From the NCBI GenBank assembly GCA_902777835.1, contig CACYVC010000007.1, positions 45,078 to 109,077 of the forward strand: 64,000 nucleotides of DNA, given 5' to 3'. This DNA comes from an uncultured Bacteroidales bacterium (lineage in GTDB: Bacteria; Bacteroidota; Bacteroidia; Bacteroidales; Muribaculaceae). Shown in pieces: positions 45,493 to 54,118 of this stretch (the stretch's first letter is position 1; every line of letters starts with the position of its first letter). Position numbers and translations under genes: made by a program. Under the pieces are notes generated by a model, which saw only the letters and a list, made by a program, of their open reading frames with translations, was not told the origin of the DNA and searched no databases.

Positions 45493-46665
45493 ATGACTAT
45501 TCTGAAAGGAAATGACCTATTAAGCAAAAACCAATGTAATGCCTTGCGAGGAATTGCCATTATTGGCATATTCCTCCATAATTTCTGCCACTGGTTGAAC
45601 CCTAAAGTCGTCATTCTTGAGAATGAGTATAATTTCAATCTCTCCTTCAGTCAACGAATGTGGAACCAACTTACTGAAGGAAATATCGATATGTATTTTC
45701 CCGTTCAGTTCTTTTCTTTTTTTGGGCATTATGGTGTCCCAATCTTCTTATTCCTCAGTGGCTTTGGTTTAGCATTGAAATATGAGGGAGCAAACAGCAA
45801 CAAAAGTTCTGCAACTCAATTCATAGTATATCAGTGGAAAAAGCTCTTCAGACTAATGCTGCTAGGATTGATAGTGGGACTATTTGCTCATGCAGTATAT
45901 AATGCTTTCTATAAGGAAGACTGGTTAAAATACTTGATTTCCCAACTGTTGTTGGTGATTAACATGCTGAGGAAGCCAGAACTTAACATCATGCCGGGAC
46001 CCTATTGGTTCTTTGGGCTAATGCTGGAAGTATATGTGATTTACCGGCTCATTATATATCCCACCTACAATATAAAGAAAAAAGGCTGGAAATGGCTAGG
46101 ATGGTTTATACCTATAGCGCTTGTGCTTGTGTCATGGCTTATGCAGTTGCCTCTGATAAACCAACCCGAGCAACTTCGATTCTGGCGCTACAATGCTGTT
46201 GTCGCAATGCTACCTTTTGCCATAGGAGTGCTGATGGCAAGATATGGATTTCCACGTCTCCCGAAATGGTTGCTTGTCACAATAGCCATCACTGCGCTTG
46301 TGGTTCTTACGCTCGTTAACCTCAACTTCTACGCCTGGTTATGGGGACAACTCATTGTAATTGCTGGCAGCGTGAGTTTCGTCAAGCTCTTTGAGGCTAA
46401 AAGTTCAACTATTCAGAAGCACCTAAACCTCACGCTTAAGCCTCTAGTTTGGACAGGTGCCTTGTCTTCATGCATCTTCGTAACACACCCCCTCGTCAGG
46501 CTACCTATTTTCATGGAAGTAATTTGGAAACATAAAATAGGGCTGACGCCACAGTTTTACCTATGGTTGCTGATTTATATAGTCCTCACACTACTGCTTG
46601 CTATGGGCTACAAGTATTATCTGGCACTTTATCCTGCTCCAAAACTAAAGGCAAAGAGCAATTAA
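45493..46665 (+). CDS. Membrane acyltransferase (acyltransferase 3 family)
   Basis: 390 residues from the ATG at 45493; a TTG at 45466 lies inside the hairpin and is rejected. About ten membrane helices. 'LRGIAIIGIFLHNFCHWL' (about 20-37) and 'GHYGVPIFLFLSGFGLALKY' (in part) are the Acyl_transf_3 (PF01757) signatures, with the His at about 31 and the 'FLSGFG' turn. These enzymes transfer acetyl or other acyl groups to cell-surface glycans. The position after the Wzc-like kinase suggests it modifies an exopolysaccharide. It has a paralogue on the other strand at 57245-58393. Confidence 0.88.
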   Translation: MTILKGNDLLSKNQCNALRGIAIIGIFLHNFCHWLNPKVVILENEYNFNLSFSQRMWNQLTEGNIDMYFPVQFFSFFGHYGVPIFLFLSGFGLALKYEGANSNKSSATQFIVYQWKKLFRLMLLGLIVGLFAHAVYNAFYKEDWLKYLISQLLLVINMLRKPELNIMPGPYWFFGLMLEVYVIYRLIIYPTYNIKKKGWKWLGWFIPIALVLVSWLMQLPLINQPEQLRFWRYNAVVAMLPFAIGVLMARYGFPRLPKWLLVTIAITALVVLTLVNLNFYAWLWGQLIVIAGSVSFVKLFEAKSSTIQKHLNLTLKPLVWTGALSSCIFVTHPLVRLPIFMEVIWKHKIGLTPQFYLWLLIYIVLTLLLAMGYKYYLALYPAPKLKAKSN

Positions 46666-46674
46666 CCCAAAGGA

Positions 46675-46706
46675 CAAAAAAACAGCAGCATCTACATGAG
46701 TGCTGC
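46675..46706 (-). terminator. Terminator of the 46733 gene
   Basis: GCAGCA/TGCTGC stem followed by seven T on the minus strand (46676-46682 as A on plus). Stem is only 6 bp. Confidence 0.6.
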
Positions 46707-46732
46707 CGTTATGGGATAATTGCTAAGTGATT

Positions 46733-47188
46733 TCATAGCCTGAACGCTATTGGAATAACACATTGCACATTCACCTTAGAGTTTCTCACCATGCCCACTG
46801 TCCATGGTGGCATCTTGCTAATCACACGCATTGCCTCACGATCAAGGCTGTCGTCGCCTGAACCCTGTATCACCTGAATATCAAACAACTTGCCATCGGT
46901 GCCTACCACAAAACTGCAAAGTACTCGTCCCTGAATGCGATTGTGATAAGCATCGTAGGGATATTCGCGAGTTTCATTGATGAAGTTTATCATGCTGCGC
47001 TCTCCACCGGGAAATTGTGGACGCACGTCAACGCTCTCGTAGTCATATACCAACATGTTATAACCACTCTTGTTTGGGGACAAGGGGTTACAAGTGGTGA
47101 CATTACGCATGTGCTGCGCTGAGGCATCAATCAACAATGCACTCAACCCAACAAACAGCAATGACAATGACAAACGTGATATCTTCAT
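46733..47188 (-). CDS. TonB C-terminal-domain protein with signal peptide
   Basis: 151 residues from the ATG at 47186-47188, which starts a signal peptide (ends DASA, residue 24). After ~30 residues comes a TonB C-terminal domain: 'PQFPGGERSMINFIN', 'QGRVLCSFVVGTDGKLFDI', 'DREAMRVISKMPPWTVG' and 'VNVQCVIPIAF'. There is no proline-rich spacer and no ExbB/ExbD nearby, so it is not a classic energy-coupling TonB. It is more likely a free periplasmic or envelope protein. Upstream is a full promoter (47271) and beyond it the divergent porQ. Confidence 0.85.
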   Translation of the reverse strand: MKISRLSLSLLFVGLSALLIDASAQHMRNVTTCNPLSPNKSGYNMLVYDYESVDVRPQFPGGERSMINFINETREYPYDAYHNRIQGRVLCSFVVGTDGKLFDIQVIQGSGDDSLDREAMRVISKMPPWTVGMVRNSKVNVQCVIPIAFRL

Positions 47189-47505
47189 AACAGCATTTTC
47201 AGTTAATTTAAGAAGGTGGCAATTAGTGTGTAGCAACACCTTTTTCGGACGATTTGTTACATTTTCGTTGCAAATATAATGGTGATTTCATAAAAAACAA
47301 TAACTACGCCACTTCATTTTGGTAATGATTAATAAGGTTTTTACTTTTTTTACAAAAAGATGCTCTTTTCAGTATTGATGTAAGAAAAATTAAGTTATTA
47401 ACAGGCACTACTACAGCATCAAATATATATTTATAGGAATACCTTTAATACTATAATTGCTTTTTTATCGTTATAATAAATAATATAGTTTATTTGAACA
47501 TAACA
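47189..47505. other. Intergenic region between the TonB-domain gene and porQ
   Basis: 317 nt, AT-rich. It holds the TonB-domain gene's promoter (47271-47300, minus). No clear TAnnTTTG element was found for porQ; the best candidate TTTATTTG (47489-47496) has one mismatch and bad spacing. Otherwise nothing is seen. Confidence 0.5.
47271..47300 (-). promoter_or_regulatory. Promoter of the 46733-47188 gene
   Basis: On the minus strand TTG (47298-47300), 19-nt spacer, TATATTTG (47271-47278). Confidence 0.7.
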
Positions 47506-48534
47506 ATGCATAGCATTTTTCGACATATATTACTTATCTTGGCACTAGTTGGATGCGCTGTTGTGGCTTCTGCCCAAGACGGCACCACGGCCTATCAGTT
47601 CCTTAATGTGCCTGTGTCATCACATGTTTATGCCCTAGGCGGGCACAACATTTCGATTATCGACGACGACATCAACCTCGTAGAGCAGAACCCAGCACTG
47701 TTGGGCAAGGAATTTGACCATCAGGTGGGACTGAACTACATGCGCTACATTGGTGGAACCAACTTCATGGGAGCACGCTACGGCCAAGGCGTTGGAGAGC
47801 ATGGCGCTGCAGGCGCTGCAATTCAATATTTTGGTTACGGAAAGATGAATGCTACCGATCCAAGTGGAGCAATCACAGGCGAATTTAGCGCCAGCGACAT
47901 AGCCTTTACCCTCACCTACTCTCACGACATCAACGACCGCCTTAGAGGTGGTATTAACCTTAAATATGTCCACTCCAGCTATGAGACCTACTCGGCAGGT
48001 GCCATCGCAGTAGATTTGGGCATCAACTACTATAACCCCGAGAAAGACCTCTCTCTTTCGGTAGTTGCAAAGAACCTTGGAGGTCAAGTTAAGAAATTCA
48101 ACGACAAACGCGACAAACTGCCATGGGACTTACAGATAGGTATTACTAAAGGACTTGGTTCTACACCATTCAGGCTGTCAGTGACCGCATATAACTTAAC
48201 AAAATGGAAACTGCCTTATTATGAGCCATCCGACAAAAACAACACATCAAGTGACTTGATTAAAAAGGACAAGTTTGCCAGCAATCTCTTCCGCCATTTA
48301 GTTTTCGGAATTGAGTATCAGCCTTCAAGCAACATATATATTGCCGCTGGCTACAACTACAAGACACGCACTGATATGAGCACCTACAAGCGTAATTTCC
48401 TCTCGGGGTTCTCTATCGGCGGCGGCATGAAAGTCAAGGCATTTGGTTTTGGAGTTGCTTTCGCACAACCTCACACCGGAGCCACAACATTTATGGTAAA
48501 CCTCACCACCTCTATAGGAGAGCTGATGAGGTAA
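47506..48534 (+). CDS. porQ: Type IX secretion system protein PorQ
   Basis: 342 residues from the ATG at 47506 (an in-frame TTG at 47494 would add four residues). Signal peptide (ends ASA), then the PorQ opening 'GTTAYQFLNVPVSSHVYALG' and 'DINLVEQNPALLG', followed by a 14-strand FadL/PorV-like barrel rich in Gly and aromatic residues ending 'FMVNLTTSIGELMR'. PorQ is an outer-membrane T9SS component whose homologue in Porphyromonas is needed for secretion and sits near PorV, which shuttles cargo to the attachment complex. The window also holds likely T9SS cargo at 27104 and 55209. A hairpin lies after the stop. Confidence 0.9.
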   Translation: MHSIFRHILLILALVGCAVVASAQDGTTAYQFLNVPVSSHVYALGGHNISIIDDDINLVEQNPALLGKEFDHQVGLNYMRYIGGTNFMGARYGQGVGEHGAAGAAIQYFGYGKMNATDPSGAITGEFSASDIAFTLTYSHDINDRLRGGINLKYVHSSYETYSAGAIAVDLGINYYNPEKDLSLSVVAKNLGGQVKKFNDKRDKLPWDLQIGITKGLGSTPFRLSVTAYNLTKWKLPYYEPSDKNNTSSDLIKKDKFASNLFRHLVFGIEYQPSSNIYIAAGYNYKTRTDMSTYKRNFLSGFSIGGGMKVKAFGFGVAFAQPHTGATTFMVNLTTSIGELMR

Positions 48535-48557
48535 GCAAATTATCAAGTATTAAGTAA

Positions 48558-48582
48558 GGACAAGGTGCTTTGCACCTTGTCC
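48558..48582 (+). terminator. Perfect hairpin after porQ
   Basis: An 11-bp perfect stem (GGACAAGGTGC with its complement) around a TTT loop. No T-run follows, so it may be a 3'-end stabilising hairpin. Confidence 0.6.
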
Positions 48583-48660
48583 AAATTTATGATTGACGCT
48601 TGTCTCATCCATCAGCGCCATTTTAAAATTCCTATCAAATCATAGCAACTCCTACCCCTG

Positions 48661-49143
48661 TTATTCCAGTTTGAAATTCACTGGCAAGGTGTAGAGCACG
48701 CGCACTGGGGCATGATCTTCGTTGTAGCCTGGTATGAAGTGCTTCATAGATTTCACTACTCTCACAGCCTCTTTATCAAGGGACTTTTCGACGCTCTTGA
48801 GGACTTTTACGTTGCTTATAGCGCCCGTTTTCTCCACGATGAACTGTACTACCACAATGCCCTGAACGCCATTTCTCTCGGCACTTTTAGGATACTTAAT
48901 GTTTTCTGAGAGGAACTTCATCAATCCCTCCATACCACCAGGGTACTCTGGAGAATATTTCGCCTTCTCAAATTCAATAACACCCTCATAATCGCCTTCG
49001 AGCGCCTCATAACCTTTAGGTTCAGGCTGCACAATGGTTCTCTTAGCTGTGCGGCGATGCCCCCTACGTTTCTTCTTGGCATCAACATTAAATCCCGCCA
49101 CGCACACTGCAATGGCAAGCATTATCACTATAAATCTATGCAT
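48661..49143 (-). CDS. Small TonB C-terminal-domain protein with basic linker
   Basis: 160 residues. Signal peptide (about 1-22), then a very basic 'AKKKRRGHRRTAKRTI' stretch, then a TonB C-terminal domain (about 60-160: 'PEYPGGMEGLMKFLSENIKYP', 'GIVVVQFIVEKTGAISNVKVL', 'DKEAVRVVKSMKHFIPG', 'VNFKLE'). As with the 46733 protein, there is no room to span the periplasm. It lies 50 nt after cydB on the same strand, so it may be read through from the cyd genes. It and the 46733 protein flank porQ on both sides, though transcription differs. Confidence 0.85.
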   Translation of the reverse strand: MHRFIVIMLAIAVCVAGFNVDAKKKRRGHRRTAKRTIVQPEPKGYEALEGDYEGVIEFEKAKYSPEYPGGMEGLMKFLSENIKYPKSAERNGVQGIVVVQFIVEKTGAISNVKVLKSVEKSLDKEAVRVVKSMKHFIPGYNEDHAPVRVLYTLPVNFKLE

Positions 49144-49193
49144 ATTTTTAGTTCTTTATTTGTTAATAAAAAAACAGGAAGTAAAGTTTCATT

Positions 49194-50333
49194 TTAATAG
49201 ATTTCATCATCACCTGCATGCTTGATTTCCTCATCGGTGAGCTTGGTGTGATCCATCTTGCGCCAAACCCACACGATATAAGCAAGCACAAATGGCACTA
49301 GCAGCGACACATAACTCATTGTACGAAGTGTGAACTCCGAAGATGAACTGTTGGCAAGCGTGAGTGAACTCTTCTCATCAATCAAAGAGGGATAATATGC
49401 TGTGTGGTTGTACCCCACAACCCAAAACAGGCTCATAACTACCAGAACCACACCAATTCCAGCCCACCAAATGCCTTTCTTATAGGTTTTCTTAAGCAAT
49501 GACTTGATAATGCCATTGAGAACCATCGCTACACCAAAGAGCAACGCTCCAAGCGCCCACCACATCTGCAGATAGTTGTTGAGGTATTTGTTGGGCATCC
49601 AGATGGCATTACCAGCCCCGTCAACCTCCATGCCACGTGAGGTAAGAATCACTGCCACTACAGCAAGGAAGAGCACCACAAATATTGTGGCATTGACAAG
49701 TAATTGTTTATGCTGACCACGCTGCACATCATCGTCATTTATATTGTTGATGAAATAGAGCGACGCTAGTGTACGGGCCAAATAGAATACCATAAATCCA
49801 AAGAGCAGGTTTTTCCAGCAAGCAATAGCCTCAAGGCCATGATGTGGTCCCCACTTAGATATGGTGGCTGCTTGAACGTCAAGGATATTAGTTTTCTCAA
49901 CTGTGAAATCAGCACCAAAGAACATGCCTGCCACCGCCACTCCAAGCAGCACAGGGCCAGCAAAACCATTTATTAATAATAAGGTGTCGTAGAATCGAGT
50001 GCCATACACATTACCGTGCTTGGTGCGGTACTCATAGGCAACAGCCTGAACCACAAAGCTAAAAAGTATGAGAATCCACAACCAGTAAGCACCGCCAAAG
50101 CTAGTGCTGTAGAATAGAGGAAACGAGGCGAAGAATGCACCGCCAAACGTCACCAGAGTAGTGAAAGTCAGTTCCCATTTGCGACCCAGCGAATTGATTA
50201 GCAGTGGTCGTTTCTCTTTCTTGGTAGTGATTAGCATCGATTGCCCGCCCTGCACAAAGAGCAGGAACACCAGCAGTGCGCCAAGCACCGACATTATCAG
50301 CCACCAGTAGTTCTGTAACATTTCATGTGTCAT
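49194..50333 (-). CDS. cydB: Cytochrome bd ubiquinol oxidase subunit II
   Basis: 379 residues, typical for CydB, with 8-9 membrane helices: 'WWLIMSVLGALLVFLLFVQGGQ' (in part) at the start, 'YWLWILILFSFVVQAVAYEYR', and 'GPVLLGVAVAGMFFGADF'. In CydAB the subunit supports the haem-bearing CydA in oxidising menaquinol and reducing oxygen with high affinity. It starts 18 nt after the cydA stop. In a gut anaerobe it removes traces of O2. Confidence 0.95.
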   Translation of the reverse strand: MTHEMLQNYWWLIMSVLGALLVFLLFVQGGQSMLITTKKEKRPLLINSLGRKWELTFTTLVTFGGAFFASFPLFYSTSFGGAYWLWILILFSFVVQAVAYEYRTKHGNVYGTRFYDTLLLINGFAGPVLLGVAVAGMFFGADFTVEKTNILDVQAATISKWGPHHGLEAIACWKNLLFGFMVFYLARTLASLYFINNINDDDVQRGQHKQLLVNATIFVVLFLAVVAVILTSRGMEVDGAGNAIWMPNKYLNNYLQMWWALGALLFGVAMVLNGIIKSLLKKTYKKGIWWAGIGVVLVVMSLFWVVGYNHTAYYPSLIDEKSSLTLANSSSSEFTLRTMSYVSLLVPFVLAYIVWVWRKMDHTKLTDEEIKHAGDDEIY

Positions 50334-50351
50334 AGTTGTGTCCTCCTCTTT

Positions 50352-51938
50352 TTATTTAGTTTCTACTACATTGAGATCAGTCTTCGATTTCTTCGAAATC
50401 TGTTTGCAAATTATGCTTATATCGGCAATGAGCAGTGCCGTAAACACCACAGCAAAAATCCAGAATGTGGTCTGCACATACCCTGCCGAAAGGTCGCTGA
50501 TAGCAACCTTGTTAGGCATCAAGTCTTGAATTGTCCATGGCTGGCGGCCCACTTCGGCGACTATCCATCCACACATCGAGCACAAGTAAGTGAGTGGAAT
50601 GGTGAGGATAGCGAGCCAGTAAGCAGGTTTTGCCAGTTTCTCCTTCCAGGGAATCCATTTGGGCTTGTAGAGAAGCAAAAGTACCACAATGAAGAACAAC
50701 ATAAGATATCCACCAATAGTCACCATCAAGTGGAAGGTGTAGAAAGTCAATGGCACATTGGGCACAGCCTCCTCGGGTTTGTCGAGGTAGGCATAACCCA
50801 GATACTTGAAATTCTCCTCTATAACCTTGCTCTGCTCCTGCATGGTGATACTATCACCTAGTTTGTGTGCTCCCTGATAAACCGCAAGCGCTTCTTTTGC
50901 CTTCTTACCTTGCTCAATGCGGTCGGCATAAGAAACGGTGTTGATGAGCTTTCCATCAGCATCCATCGACTTGCCGTCAATAATATCCTCTATGCCAGGA
51001 ACAAATGCATTAAAATCGTGTGTGGCGAGGAAAGCAAGACCATGAGGAATTGATATGTCGAAGAGATATGGGTCTATGCTGTCACCAACCTCCTTCGACG
51101 GATTGAGAATGCCAAACGCAACTATCGCCTGACCTTGCTCGCCCTTATATAGACCCTCCATCGCAGCAAGTTTCATGGGCTGGTGCTTTGCAACCTGAAC
51201 TGCAGAGGTGTCGCCACTGATGCTTGTAAGGACAATACCAACAAGTCCTACCCAGCCCCCTACCTTGAGGCTACGCATGACATGGTCGCGGTTGCGTTTT
51301 TTCAGCAGCAGCCATCCACACACTCCAACCACAAATGCTCCACCCAATGCCCAAGCACTAGTCACGGTGTGAAACACCTTTGCCATTGCCATGGGAGAGA
51401 AAGCAACCTCCCAGAAATTGGTCATCTCGTTGCGCATCGTCTCAGGATTGAAAGTGCAGCCAGCGGGATATTGCATCCACGAGTTTGCGACTAGAATCCA
51501 CAACGCCGAGATGCTGGCACCTAGCGCTGTAAGCCAAGTTGCTGCGAGGTGGAACTTAGGCGATACTTTCTTCCATCCAAAGAACATCACAGCGATGAAT
51601 GTTGATTCCATGAAGAAAGCGAGAATGCCCTCAATGGCAAGCGGAGCGCCAAAGATGTCGCCAACAAACCAGCTGTAATTCGACCAGTTGGTGCCAAACT
51701 CAAACTCGAGAATGATGCCCGTTGCCACGCCAATGGCGAAGTTCACACCAAAGATCGTCATCCAAAACTTGGTGGTGGCGAGCCATTTCTCGTCGCGAGT
51801 GCGATAATAGATGGTTTCCATCACACCGATTATTACTCCCAGTCCCAAGGTCAATGGCACAAACAGCCAGTGATAACAGGCTGTCAACGCAAATTGCGCC
51901 CTCGACCAATCGACTACTGTCATTAATAAATCACCCAT
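50352..51938 (-). CDS. cydA: Cytochrome bd ubiquinol oxidase subunit I
   Basis: 528 residues. 'ALTACYHWLFVPLTLGLG' carries His23 (axial haem ligand), and 'GWIVAEVGRQPWTIQDLMP' at about 450-470 is the conserved GRQPW segment near the quinol site. Nine or more membrane helices fit CydA. Binds haem b558, b595 and d and reduces O2. Forms an operon with cydB, with DUF4492 59 nt upstream and pfkA before that. Confidence 0.96.
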   Translation of the reverse strand: MGDLLMTVVDWSRAQFALTACYHWLFVPLTLGLGVIIGVMETIYYRTRDEKWLATTKFWMTIFGVNFAIGVATGIILEFEFGTNWSNYSWFVGDIFGAPLAIEGILAFFMESTFIAVMFFGWKKVSPKFHLAATWLTALGASISALWILVANSWMQYPAGCTFNPETMRNEMTNFWEVAFSPMAMAKVFHTVTSAWALGGAFVVGVCGWLLLKKRNRDHVMRSLKVGGWVGLVGIVLTSISGDTSAVQVAKHQPMKLAAMEGLYKGEQGQAIVAFGILNPSKEVGDSIDPYLFDISIPHGLAFLATHDFNAFVPGIEDIIDGKSMDADGKLINTVSYADRIEQGKKAKEALAVYQGAHKLGDSITMQEQSKVIEENFKYLGYAYLDKPEEAVPNVPLTFYTFHLMVTIGGYLMLFFIVVLLLLYKPKWIPWKEKLAKPAYWLAILTIPLTYLCSMCGWIVAEVGRQPWTIQDLMPNKVAISDLSAGYVQTTFWIFAVVFTALLIADISIICKQISKKSKTDLNVVETK

Positions 51939-51942
51939 AGCT

Positions 51943-51967
51943 TTATAGTTATCAGTTGTCAGTTTTT
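51943..51967. repeat. Short word tract (agttatcagttgtcag)
   Basis: Three 'agtt(a/g)tcag' words upstream of cydA, the same words as at 3416-3477. Confidence 0.55.
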
Positions 51968-51996
51968 TGTAAAGACGGTCTCCTCCAATCTACGAT

Positions 51997-52224
51997 TCAC
52001 GATCCCCGATTCACTAGTTGCTCGCGCACATATTGCGCTTTACCCTCGTCGGTGTCGCTCTTTGAGGAGAGGAAATTGGGGAAGAACAGTATTTTAATAA
52101 TAACAAAGAAAATAAAAAGCTTAATGCCGATGATGAGCCACAAGGTCTTGCCCAAAGTCATTGAGCGAAAACCATCAACATAAAGGTCAAGCGTCCGTAC
52201 CCAAAAGCCTTTCTTTTCTTGCAT
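51997..52224 (-). CDS. DUF4492-family small membrane protein
   Basis: 75 residues. 'GFWVRTLDLYVDGFRSMTLG' followed by one membrane helix (about 27-50) is the DUF4492 pattern. In Bacteroidota this small protein is usually placed directly before cydA, as here, and is likely an assembly or stability partner of cytochrome bd, in a role like CydX; that is inferred from context. Confidence 0.85.
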   Translation of the reverse strand: MQEKKGFWVRTLDLYVDGFRSMTLGKTLWLIIGIKLFIFFVIIKILFFPNFLSSKSDTDEGKAQYVREQLVNRGS

Positions 52225-52287
52225 ATTTTCTCAATTAATTAAGAATGTCGCTTGTAAATATACTAAATGTACCCTCCCAACTAAAAC

Positions 52288-53268
52288 TTATTTCGAGAGA
52301 CGAGATATCGTCTCGAGCAGGTGGCGGTCGATGGTCTTTTCATACTTGATTGCCTTGTTGAAAGGCACATACACCATCTGTTCGTCATCGTCACCTATCA
52401 TAACATTACGTTGACCTTCAACAAGTGCTTCAATGGCGGTAGCACCCATGCGAGAGGCTAGGATGCGGTCTTGCGCTGTGGGTGAGCCACCGCGTTGCAA
52501 ATGACCGAGAATAGTGACACGCACATCATACTGAGGATATTCTTTGCGTACTCGCTCGGCAAGTTGCATAGCTCCCCCAGTAACAGGATTCTCGGCAACA
52601 AGCACAATCGACGACTTCTTTGTAGTGCGGAATCCGTGCTCTATGAGCCTTGCAAGCTGATCACCCTCTATGGCAAGTTCGGGAATGATCACCGCCTCGG
52701 CACCGCCGGCAATGGCGCCGAAAAGTGCGAGGAAGCTGGCTTCGCGACCCATCACCTCGATGAAGAATAGGCGCTCGTGACTGTTGGCGGTGTCACGGAT
52801 GCGGTCTATGCACCACATGATAGTGTTAAGTGCTGTGTCATAGCCAATGGTGTGATCAGTACCATAGAGGTCGTTATCGATAGTGCCAGGGATTCCCACA
52901 ATGGGCACATCAAATTCACTCGCAAACACCTTAGCACCTGTGAGAGTGCCGTCGCCACCTATTACCACCAGCGCATCAATACCATGCTTGCACATGTTGT
53001 CATAGGCCTTTTGGCGACCTTCTGGAGTCATAAATTCTTTGCAGCGTGCTGTCCGCAAAATGGTGCCGCCACGATGGATGATATTCGACACATCTTCAGC
53101 GTGGAAATCAGCGATATCCTCCTCAACTAAACCGCGGAATCCGCGATAAATGCCTTTCACGTTAAATTCATGGGAAATTGCGGCGCGTGTCACCGCTCTA
53201 ATAGCGGCATTCATGCCTGGAGCATCACCACCAGACGTCAACACGCCAATTGTCTTAATCTTTGCCAT
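52288..53268 (-). CDS. pfkA: ATP-dependent 6-phosphofructokinase
   Basis: 326 residues. '[19 protein letters not shown]' (ATP-binding loop), '[15 protein letters not shown]' (GGDGT, the ATP-type), '[20 protein letters not shown]' (catalytic Asp pair) and '[16 protein letters not shown]' are all present. It commits glucose to glycolysis by making fructose-1,6-bisphosphate. It lies 64 nt upstream of the DUF4492-cyd genes with no terminator seen, so co-transcription is possible. Confidence 0.97.
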   Translation of the reverse strand: MAKIKTIGVLTSGGDAPGMNAAIRAVTRAAISHEFNVKGIYRGFRGLVEEDIADFHAEDVSNIIHRGGTILRTARCKEFMTPEGRQKAYDNMCKHGIDALVVIGGDGTLTGAKVFASEFDVPIVGIPGTIDNDLYGTDHTIGYDTALNTIMWCIDRIRDTANSHERLFFIEVMGREASFLALFGAIAGGAEAVIIPELAIEGDQLARLIEHGFRTTKKSSIVLVAENPVTGGAMQLAERVRKEYPQYDVRVTILGHLQRGGSPTAQDRILASRMGATAIEALVEGQRNVMIGDDDEQMVYVPFNKAIKYEKTIDRHLLETISRLSK

Positions 53269-53340
53269 AATATTTATTTTTTACTTTTTAGTTCTTAAGT
53301 TTGTTACGATGGCATCGCAACAGACGGAACACTGCTATTC

Positions 53341-54072
53341 TCACCTCTTGCCAGTATAAATTGAGCAGGTGCCGAAGGTCATGCGTTTCACTTTGCACTC
53401 ATTGAACCCTGCTTCGCGCATAATAGCGAGCATGTCCTCGCCCTGTGGCACTGCAGCAATGCTTTGGGGCAAATAACGGTAGGCACTCTTATCATGCGAC
53501 TTAAGGGCACCAAACCACGGAATAATATGAAGCGTGTATAGGTCATAGAACCAACGCGTCACACGGTTACGAGGAGTGGATAGTTCCACCACGCACAACA
53601 TTCCGCCAGGTGCAAGTACTCTGTGCATTTGTTGGTAGCCTTGCAGAAGATGCTCAAAATTACGAACGCCAAAAGCCACAGTCACCGCATCAAACTCGCC
53701 ATCCTTAAACGGCATCGCCAGGCAGTCGCCTTGCTGCAAGGTGATGGCATCTTGCAGACCGCGCTTCTCCACCTTGCGGCGCGCCACGTCGAGCATCCCT
53801 TGCGATAGGTCAATGCCCACTACCTGCTTTGGATGTATCTTGTCATAAAGCCCTATAGCAAAGTCGCCTGTGCCAGTAGCCACATCAAGAATACGGCGAG
53901 GATTGCTACGCTTCACCATCTTCACCGCCACACGCCGCCACCACCGGTCAATGCCCAGTGTCATTGCACGGTTCATGAAGTCGTAGGCAGGCGCAATGCT
54001 GTCAAACATCTCCTCCACCTGCCGAGCCTTGCGCTCCTCATTATTATATGGCGTTATTTTCTCTACATACAT
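53341..54072 (-). CDS. menG: Demethylmenaquinone methyltransferase (MenG/UbiE)
   Basis: 243 residues. SAM-binding 'ILDVATGTGDFAIGLYDKI' and the family motifs 'VEEMFDSIAPAYDFMNRAMTL', 'AVTVAFGVRNFEHLLQGYQQM' (in part) and 'LHIIPWFGAL'. It methylates demethylmenaquinol to menaquinol, the electron donor for cytochrome bd encoded just downstream on the same strand. The start at 54072 is followed upstream by a ctaga word tract. Confidence 0.96.
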   Translation of the reverse strand: MYVEKITPYNNEERKARQVEEMFDSIAPAYDFMNRAMTLGIDRWWRRVAVKMVKRSNPRRILDVATGTGDFAIGLYDKIHPKQVVGIDLSQGMLDVARRKVEKRGLQDAITLQQGDCLAMPFKDGEFDAVTVAFGVRNFEHLLQGYQQMHRVLAPGGMLCVVELSTPRNRVTRWFYDLYTLHIIPWFGALKSHDKSAYRYLPQSIAAVPQGEDMLAIMREAGFNECKVKRMTFGTCSIYTGKR

Positions 54073-54118
54073 AAGTCTAGTAGTTCTAGAATTTCTTGAT
54101 TATCTAGATGCTCTAGTA
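54073..54118. repeat. ctaga word tract before menG
   Basis: 'ctagta', 'ctagaa', 'ctagat' and 'ctagta' recur at 11-19-nt spacing. The tract overlaps the last codons of the phoH-like gene and ends at the menG start. Confidence 0.55.
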
